Source of the DNA: Xanthomonas bonasiae
Lineage (GTDB): Bacteria; Pseudomonadota; Gammaproteobacteria; Xanthomonadales; Xanthomonadaceae
Length of the DNA stretch: 64,000 bases
Assembly: GCF_017163705.1 (NCBI RefSeq)
Contig: NZ_JAFIWB010000012.1
Location: forward strand, 1-64,000
Reading direction: 5' to 3'
Position numbers and translations under genes: made by a program. Within the stretch, counting starts at the first letter, position 1. Each line of letters begins with the position of its first letter. Below, in pieces: positions 34,648 to 43,507 of the stretch. The notes beneath the pieces were generated by a model. That model searched no databases, had not been told where the DNA came from, and saw only the letters and a program-made list of their open reading frames with translations.

Positions 34648-35699
34648 CGCCCCGCTCCCGGCTCGGGACGCCGCACCCAGCCGCGCACGCTGGCGCGGAA
34701 CTGCGGCGATTGCAGCAGCATCACCGCGAACACCAGCAGCGCCTTGATCAGCATGTTGACCTGCGCCGGCACGCCGATCGCGTAGATCGTCGCGGTCAGG
34801 GTCTGGATGATCAGCGCGCCGATCAGGCTGCCGGCCAGGCTGAAGCGGCCGCCGTCGAGCAGCGTGCCGCCCAGCGTCACCGCCAGGATCGCGTCCAGTT
34901 CCATCAACTGGCCGGCGTTGTTGGCGTCGGCGCTCTTGACGTTGGAACTGATCAGCAGCCCGGCCAGGCCGGCGCTGAACGCGCAGAACACGTACAGCAG
35001 CACCGCGATCAGCCGCGCCTTGACCCCGGCCACCCGCGCCGCGCGCGGGTTGTGCCCGATCGCGCGCACGAACAGGCCCAGCGCGGTGCGCCCGAGCAGC
35101 AGCTGCAACACCACGAACACCGCGGCCACCACGAACAGCGCGAACGGCAGGCCGAGCAGGAAGCCGTTGCCGAGGTAGAAGTACGGCGGGTAGTAGATGG
35201 TCAGGATCTGGCCGTCGCCGATCAGCTGCGCCACGCCGCGTCCGGCCACCATCAGGATCAGCGTGGCGATGATCGGCTGCATGCCGACCTTGACCACCAG
35301 CAGGCCGTTCCACAGCCCGCACGCGGCGGCGACCAGCAACGGCGCCACGATCACCGCCCACAGCGGAAAGCGGCTGTGCTCGCCGCCGCCGATCATCCAT
35401 GCCGCCACCGTCGCGGCGATCGCCACCACCGCGCCGACCGAGATGTCCAGGCCGCGCACCGCGATCACCAGGGTCATGCCCAGCGCGACCAGCGCCAACG
35501 GCGCGGCGCGGTTGCCGATGTCCACCAGGTTGCCGTACAGATGCCCGTCGCGCCATTGCAGCGCCAGGAAACCGGGATTCCACAGGCCGTTGCCGAGCAG
35601 CAGCAGTGCCAGCGTCGCCAGCGGCCAGAACAGCGGGTGGGCGGCGATGCGCGCCGGCAGCCGCGGCGCGCTGGGCGATCGGGTGGCCGCCGCGCTCAT
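34644..35699 (-). CDS. sugar ABC transporter permease (YtfT-like)
   Basis: 351 aa, RbsC-family membrane protein. VALGMTLVIAVRGLDISVGAVVAIAA is the family hallmark; FVRAIGHNPRAARVAGVKAR forms the cytoplasmic coupling loop, and LAVTLGGTLLDGGRFSLAGSLIGA follows. It pairs with the YjfF-like permease as the two membrane halves of a heterodimeric importer. Its start overlaps the ATPase stop (ATGA) and its stop overlaps the next permease start. Confidence 0.92.
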   Translation of the reverse strand: MSAAATRSPSAPRLPARIAAHPLFWPLATLALLLLGNGLWNPGFLALQWRDGHLYGNLVDIGNRAAPLALVALGMTLVIAVRGLDISVGAVVAIAATVAAWMIGGGEHSRFPLWAVIVAPLLVAAACGLWNGLLVVKVGMQPIIATLILMVAGRGVAQLIGDGQILTIYYPPYFYLGNGFLLGLPFALFVVAAVFVVLQLLLGRTALGLFVRAIGHNPRAARVAGVKARLIAVLLYVFCAFSAGLAGLLISSNVKSADANNAGQLMELDAILAVTLGGTLLDGGRFSLAGSLIGALIIQTLTATIYAIGVPAQVNMLIKALLVFAVMLLQSPQFRASVRGWVRRPEPGAGR

Positions 35700-37210
35700 G
35701 CCGCCGCGCTCCCGGCGATCAGGTCGAACACCGCGCGCTCGCCGCAGCCACCCGGCAGTTCGCCGACCAGGCGCCGTTCGCGCAGCACGGCGATGCGGTC
35801 GGCGATGCGTTCGATCTCGGCGACCTCGGCGGAAATGAACAGCACCGCCATGCCCTCGCGGGCCAGCGCCAGGATGCGGGTCATGATGTCCTGCTTGGCG
35901 GCGATGTCGATGCCGCGGGTGGGTTCGTCGAGGATCAGCAGCCGCGGCCGCGTCGCCAGCCAGCGCGCCAGCACCACTTTCTGCTGGTTGCCGCCGGACA
36001 GCAGGCCGACCGGCGTCTCCACGCTGGCGGTCTTGATGCCCAGCGCGTCCACGTAGCCCTGCGCGATGCGCACCTGCTCGGCCAGCGGCAGGAACCGGCG
36101 CAGGCCCATGCGCGCCTGCAGCGCCAGCACGATGTTCTCGCGCACCGACAGCTCGGCGACGATGCCGTCGGTCTTGCGCTCTTCCGGGCACAGCGCCAGG
36201 CCGTGGCGGATGGCGTCGGGCGGGCCGCGCAGCGCCACGTCATGGCCGTCGATCGAGACGCGGCCGCAATCGGCGCGGTCCAGGCCGAACAGCAGCCGCG
36301 CCAGTTCGGTGCGGCCGGCGCCGAGCAGGCCGGCCAGGCCCAGCACCTGGCCGCGGCGCAGCTGCAGGTCGATCGGGTGCAGCTGGCCGCGCCGGCCCAG
36401 GCCCTGCGCCTGCAGCAATACCGGCGCGGCTTCGGGCGGCGCGGCGTCCACCGCCGCGGCGGCCGCGGCGGCCACGTCCAGTTCGCGCCCGACCATCGCC
36501 GCGATCAGCCGCGGCGCCGGCAGGTCCGCGGCCAGGTATTCGCCGACCAGGCGGCCGTTGCGCAGCACGCTGATGCGGTCGGACACCGCGTACACCTGGT
36601 CGAGGAAATGGGTCACGAACAGGATCGCCATGCCCTGCTCGCGCAGGCCGCGCATCACCCGGAACAGTTCGGCGACCTCGCCTTCGTCGAGGCTGGAAGT
36701 GGGTTCGTCGAGGATCAGCACCCGCGCCGACACGCTCAGCGCGCGTGCGATCGCCACCATCTGCTGCACCGCCACCGGATAGGCGGACAGCGCGCGGCGC
36801 ACGTCGATGTCCACGCCCAGCCGCTGCAGGCACTCGCGCGCCTCGCCCTCGACCCGGCGCCAGTCGATGCGCCGCGGCCAGCCCTTCAACGGATAGCGGC
36901 CGGCGAAGATGTTCTCGGCCACCGACAGGTTCGGGCACAGGTTCACTTCCTGGTACACGGTGCTGATGCCCAGCTGCTGCGCCTGCAGCGGCGAGTTCGG
37001 CGCAATCGCGTCGCCGCCCAGCGCCATGCGCCCGGCGTCGGCCGCGACCGCGCCGGTCAGCAGTTTGATCAGGGTCGATTTGCCGGCGCCGTTCTGGCCC
37101 ATCAGCGCGTGGATCTCGCCGCGGCGCAGACACAGCGCCACGTCGTCCAGCGCGGCGACGCCGGCGTAGGCCTTGCTCAGTCCCTGCGCGTGCAGCACCA
37201 CCGGCTTCAT
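35696..37210 (-). CDS. sugar ABC transporter ATP-binding protein (YtfR-like, two NBDs)
   Basis: 504 aa, two fused ATPase domains as in RbsA/MglA/YtfR. First half: Walker A GQNGAGKSTLIKLL (about residue 38), Walker B LILDEPTSSLD. Second half: degenerate Walker A GLLGAGRTELARLLFG, signature LSGGNQQKVVLARWL, Walker B LILDEPTRGID. The first NBD has an atypical signature region (VAVQQMVAIARAL), common in this class. It energises the two permeases encoded downstream and starts 12 bp after the binding-protein gene. Confidence 0.94.
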   Translation of the reverse strand: MKPVVLHAQGLSKAYAGVAALDDVALCLRRGEIHALMGQNGAGKSTLIKLLTGAVAADAGRMALGGDAIAPNSPLQAQQLGISTVYQEVNLCPNLSVAENIFAGRYPLKGWPRRIDWRRVEGEARECLQRLGVDIDVRRALSAYPVAVQQMVAIARALSVSARVLILDEPTSSLDEGEVAELFRVMRGLREQGMAILFVTHFLDQVYAVSDRISVLRNGRLVGEYLAADLPAPRLIAAMVGRELDVAAAAAAAVDAAPPEAAPVLLQAQGLGRRGQLHPIDLQLRRGQVLGLAGLLGAGRTELARLLFGLDRADCGRVSIDGHDVALRGPPDAIRHGLALCPEERKTDGIVAELSVRENIVLALQARMGLRRFLPLAEQVRIAQGYVDALGIKTASVETPVGLLSGGNQQKVVLARWLATRPRLLILDEPTRGIDIAAKQDIMTRILALAREGMAVLFISAEVAEIERIADRIAVLRERRLVGELPGGCGERAVFDLIAGSAAA

Positions 37211-37222
37211 CGGCAGGCTCCG

Positions 37223-38215
37223 TCAGTACTTGCGCTTGGGCAGCTCGGCGGCGGCCTGCTCCTGGGTGTAGACCGATTCCTCGACCACGATGCGCTTGGG
37301 CAACGCCTTGCCGGCCTTGACGTCGCGGATCGCCTGCACCAGTTGCGGGCCGAGCAGCGGATTGCATTCCACGGTGACGTTGAGCTTGCCGGCCTGCATC
37401 GCCTCGAACGCGCCCTTCACCCCGTCGATGGAGATCACCAGGATGTCCTTGCCCGGCTTCAGCCCGGCTTCCTCGATCGCCTGGATCGCGCCGATCGCCA
37501 TGTCGTCGTTGTGCGCGTACAGCACGTCGATGTTGCGCCCTTCCGACTTCAGGAACGCCTCCATCACTTCCTTGCCCTTGGCGCGGGTGAAGTCGCCGCT
37601 CTGCGAGCGCACCACCTGGAAGCGCGGGTTGGCCGCGATGATCTCCTTGAAGCCCTTCATCCGGTCGATCGCCGGCGCCGAGCCCACCGTGCCCTGCAGC
37701 TCGACGATGCGCACCGGCTTGTCGCCATCCTTCAACGGCGACTGTTCGAGCAGCCAGCGCCCGGCCTTGCGTCCTTCCTCGACGAAATCCGAACCGATCA
37801 GCGTGGTGTACAGGCTGTCGTCGGACACCTTGACCGCGCGGTCGGTCAGCACCACCGGGATGTTCGCCGCCTTCGCTTCGCGCAGCACCGTTTCCCAACC
37901 GGATTCGACCACTGGCGAGAACGCGATCACGTCCACGCGCTGGGCGATGAACGAGCGCAGCGCCTTGATCTGGTTTTCCTGCTTCTGCTGCGCGTCGGAG
38001 AATTTCAGCTTCATCCCCGCCTGCTCGATCGCCTGCTTGACCGAGGCGGTATTGGCGGTGCGCCACTCGCTCTCGGCGCCGACCTGGCTGAAGCCCACGG
38101 TGATCTGGCCCGGCTTGCCGGCCGCGTCCTTGCCGCCGCCGGAACACGCGCTCAACGCCGCGCCCAGCAGTACCGCCATCCCCAGCACCGCCGCACGCAC
38201 AGCTGACTTCTGCAT
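37223..38215 (-). CDS. periplasmic sugar-binding lipoprotein of an ABC importer (YtfQ-like)
   Basis: 330 aa from ATG 38215, preceded by GAGGAGGGG. Signal with lipobox LSAC, so the protein is probably membrane-anchored. Type I periplasmic-binding fold: ITVGFSQVGAESEWRTANTA, ENQIKALRSFIAQRVDVIAFSPV, DVLYAHNDDMAIGAIQAIEEAG, VTVECNPLLGPQLVQAI. These match YtfQ, which binds galactofuranose; here, in an arabinan cluster, L-arabinofuranose is the likely ligand (inference). First gene of the importer block. Confidence 0.92.
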   Translation of the reverse strand: MQKSAVRAAVLGMAVLLGAALSACSGGGKDAAGKPGQITVGFSQVGAESEWRTANTASVKQAIEQAGMKLKFSDAQQKQENQIKALRSFIAQRVDVIAFSPVVESGWETVLREAKAANIPVVLTDRAVKVSDDSLYTTLIGSDFVEEGRKAGRWLLEQSPLKDGDKPVRIVELQGTVGSAPAIDRMKGFKEIIAANPRFQVVRSQSGDFTRAKGKEVMEAFLKSEGRNIDVLYAHNDDMAIGAIQAIEEAGLKPGKDILVISIDGVKGAFEAMQAGKLNVTVECNPLLGPQLVQAIRDVKAGKALPKRIVVEESVYTQEQAAAELPKRKY

Positions 38216-38312
38216 AACCCCTCCTCGTTCGTTGCACGCTGGCGGTCGCGCGGCGTTCGGGCCGCGGCGGCCGCCCACCCTCCCAGGCAGGCGCGCGAAT
38301 GGATCGATCAGT

Positions 38313-39752
38313 TCATCCCGCGAATGTATAGGCCGTCTTGACCGTCGTATAGAACTCCACCGCATAGCGGCCCTGCTCGCGCGGGCCATAGCTGGAGGCC
38401 TTGCGCCCGCCGAACGGCACGTGCGGGTCGACCCCGGCGGTCGGCAGGTTGACCATCACCATGCCGGCCTGCGCATGCCGCTTGAAATGCGTGGCGTGCT
38501 GCAGCGAGCGCGTGGCGATGCCGGCGCACAGGCCGAATTCGGTGTCGTTGGCCAGCGCCAGCGCGTGTTCGTAGTCGTCGGCCGGCATCACCGCCGCAAC
38601 CGGGCCGAACACTTCCTCGCGCGCGATGCGGTGCTGCGGCTGCGCGGCGATCAGCGCCGGACGCATGTAGTGGCCCTGGTGCTCGCACTCCATCGCCTCG
38701 CCGCCGTACACCAGCTCGGCGCCTTCTTCCTGGGCGATGCGCACGTAGTCGCGGTCCTGCGCGAACTGGCTGGCGCTGGCGACCGGGCCGATATCGATGC
38801 CCGGGGTCAGCGCATGGCCGATCTTCAGCGTGGCCAGGCGCTTGCTCACGCGCGCGACGAAGTCGTCGTAGACCGCGCGCTCCACGATCAGGCGGCTGGA
38901 CGCGGTGCAGCGCTGGCCGGTGGAGAAGTAGGCGCCGTTGACCGCGATCTCCACCGCCAGATCCAGGTCGGCATCGGCCAGCACCACCAGCGGATTCTTG
39001 CCGCCCATTTCCAGCTGGATCTTCAGCCCGCGCGCGGCGGCCTGCTTGAGCAGGTGGTTGCCGGTGGGCACCGAGCCGGTGAAGCTCAGCGCATCGATGC
39101 CGCGGTCCTCGACCAGCGCCTGGCCGACGGTGCGGCCGCTGCCGATCACCAGGTTGAACGCGCCGCTGGGCAGGCCGGCGCGGCTGAGGATCTCGGCCAG
39201 CGCCCAGGCGCAGCCGGGCACGATCTCGGCCGGCTTGAACACCACGGTGTTGCCGTAGGCCAGCGCCGGGGCGATCTTCCACGCCGGGATCGCCAGCGGG
39301 AAATTCCACGGCGCGATGATGCCGACCGTGCCGACCGGCTCGCGGGTGATCTCCACGTCCACGCCGGGGCGGGTGGAGGCGAGCTTTTCGCCGGGAATGC
39401 GCAGCGCCTCGCCGGCGAAGAACTTGAAGATCTGCCCGGCGCGCGCGGCCTCGCCGATGCTCTCCGGCAGAGTCTTGCCTTCTTCGGACGCCAGCAGCGT
39501 GCCCAGTTCCTGCTTGCGCGCCAGGATCTCGCTGCCGACGAAGTCGAGTGCGTCGGCGCGCTGCTGCGGCGTGCTCGCCGCCCACTTGGCCTGCGCCGCG
39601 TTGGCCGCGGCGATCGCGCCGCGCACCGCGTCGGCGTCGACGCTGCCGACCTCGCCGACCGGCGCGGACAGGTCGGATGGGTTCTCGTCCGCCGCGATGT
39701 CGCTGCCGGCCACCCACTGGCCGTCGATATAGCTCTGGAAACGTTGGCTCAT
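38313..39752 (-). CDS. aldehyde dehydrogenase, probable 2,5-dioxopentanoate (ketoglutarate semialdehyde) dehydrogenase
   Basis: 479 aa, ALDH superfamily. Catalytic Cys in STGQRCTASSRL, general-base Glu in QLEMGGKNPLVVL, cofactor region FTGSVPTGNHLL, and APWNFPLAIPAWKIAPALAYG. ATG at 39752 is preceded by AGGAG. In the non-phosphorylative L-arabinose route this step oxidises 2,5-dioxopentanoate to 2-oxoglutarate with NAD(P)+. It lies 17 bp after GguC/AraD1, and the L-arabonate dehydratase gene is 4 kb away, so this substrate is likely. The class alone cannot prove it. Confidence 0.88.
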   Translation of the reverse strand: MSQRFQSYIDGQWVAGSDIAADENPSDLSAPVGEVGSVDADAVRGAIAAANAAQAKWAASTPQQRADALDFVGSEILARKQELGTLLASEEGKTLPESIGEAARAGQIFKFFAGEALRIPGEKLASTRPGVDVEITREPVGTVGIIAPWNFPLAIPAWKIAPALAYGNTVVFKPAEIVPGCAWALAEILSRAGLPSGAFNLVIGSGRTVGQALVEDRGIDALSFTGSVPTGNHLLKQAAARGLKIQLEMGGKNPLVVLADADLDLAVEIAVNGAYFSTGQRCTASSRLIVERAVYDDFVARVSKRLATLKIGHALTPGIDIGPVASASQFAQDRDYVRIAQEEGAELVYGGEAMECEHQGHYMRPALIAAQPQHRIAREEVFGPVAAVMPADDYEHALALANDTEFGLCAGIATRSLQHATHFKRHAQAGMVMVNLPTAGVDPHVPFGGRKASSYGPREQGRYAVEFYTTVKTAYTFAG

Positions 39753-39769
39753 GCCGTTCTCCTGTTCGG

Positions 39770-40777
39770 TTACAGCGCGCGCACGCCGCCCAGTTCGAAC
39801 CCGGCCGACACCCGCTGCAGCGGATTGACCAGGGCCGCGCCCAGCTCCGGCAGTTCGATCTCGAAGCGGTCGCCCGGCTCGGCCTGCACGCCGTCGGCGA
39901 AGCTCAGCGTGGCGGTGCCGAAGAAGTGCAGGTGCACGTCGCCGGGCACGCGATGCGCGGCGTACTTGAAATGGTGGTATTCCAGATTGGCCAGCGAATG
40001 GCACATGTTGGCCTCGCCGGTGACGAAGGGCTTCTCCCAGATCACCGCATCGCCGCGGCGGATGCGGCTGCTGCCGCGCAGGTCGCGCGGCAGTTCGCCG
40101 CTGCGCAGCTCCGGCCCGACCGCGCAGGCGCGCAGCTTGGAATGGGCCAGGTACAGATAGTTCTGGCGCTCGGTGACGTGGTCGGAGAATTCGTTGCCCA
40201 GCGCGAAGCCGAGCCGGTACGGCACGCCGTCGGCGCCGATCACGTACAGCCCGACCAACTCCGGCTCCTCGCCGCCGTCCAGCGCGAAATCCGGCGACGG
40301 CAGCGGTGCGCCCGGCGCGACCAGGATGCTGCCGTCGCCCTTGTAGAACCATTCCGGCTGCGCGCCGGGCTGGCCGTCGCGCGGGATGCCGCCTTCCACG
40401 CCGAGCTGGAAGATCTTCATCGAATCGGTGAGCGTGCCCTGGTCGGCCTGCTGCTGCAGGTTCTGGTGCATCGCGTCGCGGGTGGCGGCGCTGCCCAGGT
40501 GGGTCAGGCCGGTGCCGGTGACGCGGCAGTGCGCCGGGTCCGGATGGGTCAGCGGCGACAGCACGCGGTGGTTCGCCAGCAGTTCGGCGTAGTCGAGCAC
40601 GATGTCGCCGAGTTGATGCGTGGCGTAGTCGTCCAGGCCGAGGCCGGCGGCGAGCGCGGCGTTGGCCAGCGCATAGGTCGAGCCGACTTCGCGCAGCAGG
40701 CGCACCTGGGTGCCGTCCGCCGCCACCGCGCCCACGCTGGGGATGCCGGACTCGTCGAGCAGTTGGATCAATCGCAT
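39770..40777 (-). CDS. GguC/AraD1-family FAH-fold protein, probable 2-keto-3-deoxy-L-arabonate dehydratase
   Basis: 335 aa. Fumarylacetoacetate-hydrolase-like fold of the GguC/AraD1 type, recognised by PEWFYKGDGSILVAPGAPL, GEEPELVGLYVIGADGVPYRLGFALGNEFSDHVTE (one region, with metal-binding acids E-x-E) and HSLANLEYHHFKYAAHRVPGDVHLHFFGTATLSF. FAH-superfamily pentonate dehydratases are known; in this cluster the step is dehydration of 2-keto-3-deoxy-L-arabonate to 2,5-dioxopentanoate. In Agrobacterium gguC lies next to chvE-gguAB sugar transport genes, as here. It heads the long minus-strand operon and is divergent from a GbpR-like regulator. Confidence 0.82.
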   Translation of the reverse strand: MRLIQLLDESGIPSVGAVAADGTQVRLLREVGSTYALANAALAAGLGLDDYATHQLGDIVLDYAELLANHRVLSPLTHPDPAHCRVTGTGLTHLGSAATRDAMHQNLQQQADQGTLTDSMKIFQLGVEGGIPRDGQPGAQPEWFYKGDGSILVAPGAPLPSPDFALDGGEEPELVGLYVIGADGVPYRLGFALGNEFSDHVTERQNYLYLAHSKLRACAVGPELRSGELPRDLRGSSRIRRGDAVIWEKPFVTGEANMCHSLANLEYHHFKYAAHRVPGDVHLHFFGTATLSFADGVQAEPGDRFEIELPELGAALVNPLQRVSAGFELGGVRAL

Positions 40778-40859
40778 GAATCGGTCGCCTGTCGGAATAC
40801 GAAAGAGCCGCGCGGCAGCACAGACCGCCGGTGCCGCGGATGCGCTTCTATTCTGGCCG

Positions 40860-40925
40860 GATGACCTATATGCAACAAATATCGTTTTTGGCTTAATGTA
40901 TACGAACATTCATATGCATAGGGCC
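40860..40925. promoter_or_regulatory. AT-rich divergent promoter/operator region of gguC and gbpR-like gene
   Basis: Sharp AT-rich patch in GC-rich surroundings. It contains ATATGCAACAAATATCG (about 40868-40884) and TATACGAACATTCATATGCA (about 40897-40916). The first resembles ATACGAAAAGAAATATC in the dyad at 43362, the intergenic region of the two other arabinose genes, which fits binding sites for the same LysR regulator. Confidence 0.5.
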
Positions 40926-40928
40926 GCC

Positions 40929-41924
40929 ATGCCTGCCGCCACGCCCTGGTTCGTCCGCGCCCGCCTGAAGACCCGGCAATTGATGCTGCTGCTGGCGATC
41001 GAGGAGGAAGGCAACATCCATCGCGCCGCCGAGACCTTGAACATGTCGCAGCCGGCCGCGTCCAAGCTGCTCAAGGACCTGGAGGACATGATGGAGGTGC
41101 CGCTGTTCGAGCGGCTGCCGCGCGGCATGCGCCCGACCTGGTACGGCGAGGCGATGATCCGCCACGCGCGCATCGCCCTGTCCAGCCTGGGCGAGGCCGG
41201 CGCCGAGATCGAGGCGTTGAAGGCCGGCTATTTCGGCAGCGTCAGCGTCGGCGCCATCGCCGGGCCGGCGATGACCCTGCTGCCGGCCGCGCTGGCCCAG
41301 GTCACCGAACAGCATCCGCTGCTGCGCGTGGCGCTGCGCGTGGACGGCAGCGACGTGCTGCTGGAGCAACTGGCGCAGAACAAGCTCGACATCGTGGTGG
41401 CGCGGCTGTTCGCGCGCCACGACAAGCGCAACCTGCACTACCAGGCGCTGGCCGAGGAAGAGGTGTGCGCGATCGCCCGCCCCGGCCACCCGATCCTGGC
41501 GATGCCGCAGCCGGCGCTGCGCGAACTGGCCGACGCCGGCTGGATCGTGCCGCCGGACGGCAGCGTGCTGCGCCACCGCTTCGAGCTGATGTTCCAGAAC
41601 GCCGGGCTGGAGCCGCCGAAACGGGTGGTGGAGACCTCGGCGCTGGTGGTGCTGCCGCAGCTGCTGCGCCTGGGCGACTATCTGGCGGTGGTGCCGGTGG
41701 ACGTGGCCCGGCATTTCGCCGACCACGGCAGCGTGGCGATCGTGCCGGTGGAACTGTCGTGCCGGATGGACGCGTTCGGCATCATCACCCGCACCGACTG
41801 GCTGCTGTCGCCGGGCGCGCGGATCATGCTGCAGGCGCTGCAGGCCGCGGCCGGGCCGGTGTACGGCTATGTCGCGCCGGCCGAGGATGCGGTGGCGCCG
41901 GCGGATGCGCGAACCGAAGGATGA
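40929..41924 (+). CDS. GbpR-like LysR-family regulator of sugar utilisation
   Basis: 331 aa from ATG 40929; ATGs at 40914 and 40896 are possible alternatives. N-terminal HTH: TRQLMLLLAIEEEGNIHRAAETLNMSQPAASKLLKDLE. The effector domain includes GSVSVGAIAGPAMTLLPAALAQV. The PAASKLLKDLE and ERLPRGMRPTWYGE segments match the GbpR (galactose-binding protein regulator) group, which in Agrobacterium and Azospirillum responds to galactose, arabinose and fucose and controls a sugar-binding protein. It is therefore the likely regulator of this cluster. The REP array begins two bases after its stop. Confidence 0.9.
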   Translation: MPAATPWFVRARLKTRQLMLLLAIEEEGNIHRAAETLNMSQPAASKLLKDLEDMMEVPLFERLPRGMRPTWYGEAMIRHARIALSSLGEAGAEIEALKAGYFGSVSVGAIAGPAMTLLPAALAQVTEQHPLLRVALRVDGSDVLLEQLAQNKLDIVVARLFARHDKRNLHYQALAEEEVCAIARPGHPILAMPQPALRELADAGWIVPPDGSVLRHRFELMFQNAGLEPPKRVVETSALVVLPQLLRLGDYLAVVPVDVARHFADHGSVAIVPVELSCRMDAFGIITRTDWLLSPGARIMLQALQAAAGPVYGYVAPAEDAVAPADARTEG

Positions 41925-41925
41925 G

Positions 41926-42462
41926 GTCGGGGCTGAAGCCCCTCCTACAGTGCACCCAGCCGGTCAACCGCAAACCCCTGTAGGAGCGGCTTCAGCCGCG
42001 ACCGAACGCAGCGGTAGACATTCCGTCCGTCTGCGCACACCGTCGGGGCTGAAGCCCCTCCCACAGTGCACCCAGCCGACCAACCGCAAGCCCCTGTGGG
42101 AGCGGCTTCAGCCGCGACCGAACGCAGCGGTAAACATTCCGTCTGCAGACACCGTCGGGGCTGAAGCCCCTCCCACAGTGCACCCAGCCAACCAACCGCA
42201 AGCCCCTGTAGGAGCGGCTTCAGCCGCGACCGAACGTAGCGGTAGACATTCCGTCTGCGCACACCGTCGGGGCTGAAGCCCCTCCCACAGTGCACGCAGC
42301 CGACCAACCGCAACCCCCTGTAGGAGCGGCTTCAGCCGCGACCGAACGCAGCGGCAGCCCAGGCGTGCCGCCAAACCATCTGAGCCGAAGCCCTCCCACC
42401 CTGCAACCCGCCAGGCAATCGCGACCATCTTGTGGGAGCGACTTCAGTCGCGACGAGCGGAG
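41926..42462. repeat. five-unit tandem array of a composite REP element
   Basis: Units begin near 41926, 42042, 42154, 42266 and 42378, a period of 112-116 bp. Each holds GGGGCTGAAGCCCC with CTCC(T/C)ACAG, a spacer GTGCACCCAGCC...CAACCGCAA, then TGTAGGAGCGGCTTCAGCCG and a further CCGAACG(C/T)AGCGG link. The first four are nearly identical; the fifth is diverged. The array fills the 612-bp gap between the regulator and the SDR gene, with no gene in it. Confidence 0.92.
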
Positions 42463-42536
42463 CCTGGAAGCGCGACCGTTTCAACGATCGGTCGGAGCCC
42501 AAGCCCCCCCGACATGTCAGCGATGCACCCGCTCGC

Positions 42537-43334
42537 TCAGGTCCACCCACCATCCACCACGAACTCCTGCGCGGTGATCGCGCGCGACTCGTCCGAGGCC
42601 AGGAACAGCGCCATGCGCGCGATATCTTCCGGCATCACCTTGTCCGGCAGGCACTGGTTGCGCGCCAGTTCGCGCTCGCCGGCCTCGTCCAGCCACAGCG
42701 TGACCTGGCGTTCGGTCATCACCCAGCCCGGGGTCAGCACGTTGACCCGGATCCGCGCCGCGCCCAGCTCGCGCGCCAGGCCGCGGGTCAGACCGTTCAC
42801 CGACGACTTGGCGGTGGCGTAGACCGGATAGCCGCCGGTCTTGGTCTGCCAGCCGGTGGAGCCGAGATTGACGATCGAACCGCCACCGAGCCGCTTCATG
42901 CCCGGCACCGCCGCCTGGATCGCGAAGAACGCGGCGCGCTGGTTGATCGCCACGCAGCGCTCCCAGTACTCCGGGGTCACCGCGTCCAGCGCATGCCGGT
43001 CGTCGCTGCCGACGTTGTTGAGCAGCACGTGGAAATCGCCCAACTCGGCGGCGGCCTCGCCCAGCGCCGCCTGCAGCGCGGCCACGTCGGTGACGTCGCA
43101 ACGGCGCCACCACGGCCTGGCCAGGCCGGCCGCGGCCAGCCGCTCGGCCAGCGCCGCGCTGGCCTCGGCGGCCACGTCGACGAAGGCGACCTGCGCCCCC
43201 TGCCCGGCAAAGGCCTCGACCAACGCCGCGCCGATGCCCGACCCGCCGCCGGTGATGAAGACGCGGCGCCCGTGCAGGCTGCCGTAGGTTGCGTTGCCGG
43301 TGCCGGGAGACGCCGCGCTTGCCGTGTTGTCCAT
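42537..43334 (-). CDS. SDR-family sugar dehydrogenase, probable L-arabinose 1-dehydrogenase
   Basis: 265 aa, classical short-chain dehydrogenase. NAD(P) site TGGGSGIGAALVEAF, VAFVDV with the acidic residue that favours NAD+, LLNNVGSDD, and the catalytic Ser and YATAK pair in NLGSTGWQTKTGGYPVYATAK. C-terminal AQEFVVDGGWT is usual for the class. It is divergent from the L-arabonate dehydratase gene. By context it oxidises L-arabinose (or galactose) at C1 to the lactone, the first step of the oxidative route. The sequence does not define the substrate. Confidence 0.85.
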   Translation of the reverse strand: MDNTASAASPGTGNATYGSLHGRRVFITGGGSGIGAALVEAFAGQGAQVAFVDVAAEASAALAERLAAAGLARPWWRRCDVTDVAALQAALGEAAAELGDFHVLLNNVGSDDRHALDAVTPEYWERCVAINQRAAFFAIQAAVPGMKRLGGGSIVNLGSTGWQTKTGGYPVYATAKSSVNGLTRGLARELGAARIRVNVLTPGWVMTERQVTLWLDEAGERELARNQCLPDKVMPEDIARMALFLASDESRAITAQEFVVDGGWT

Positions 43335-43361
43335 GCCGTTTCGCTCTAGGTGGATAGGATT

Positions 43362-43417
43362 TTGATATACGAAAAGAAATATCTGAATGCAGATATTTGT
43401 TATTTTTCATGTATCAA
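43362..43417. promoter_or_regulatory. large AT-rich dyad between the SDR and arabonate dehydratase genes
   Basis: Inner perfect inverted repeat AAATATCTG-AATG-CAGATATTT (43377-43398). Outer imperfect arms TTGATATACGAAAA (from 43362) and TTTTTCATGTATCAA (to 43417). The symmetry lies between divergent genes and is typical of an operator for a dimer or tetramer of a LysR-type regulator. The remaining 90 bp up to the dehydratase start hold no other clear signal. Confidence 0.65.
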
Positions 43418-43507
43418 TATGCCCGCTAGCATCGCCGACGTAAAGCACCCGGGCGACGCCGCGCAGGCACCGATCCGGGCCGATCAGGTCTCGAGGATTC
43501 CGCCAGC

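Noticed and set aside
41926-42462. A CRISPR-like regular array
   Set aside because: The whole 112-bp unit is conserved, including the parts that would be spacers, and each unit carries REP palindromes. No cas genes are near.
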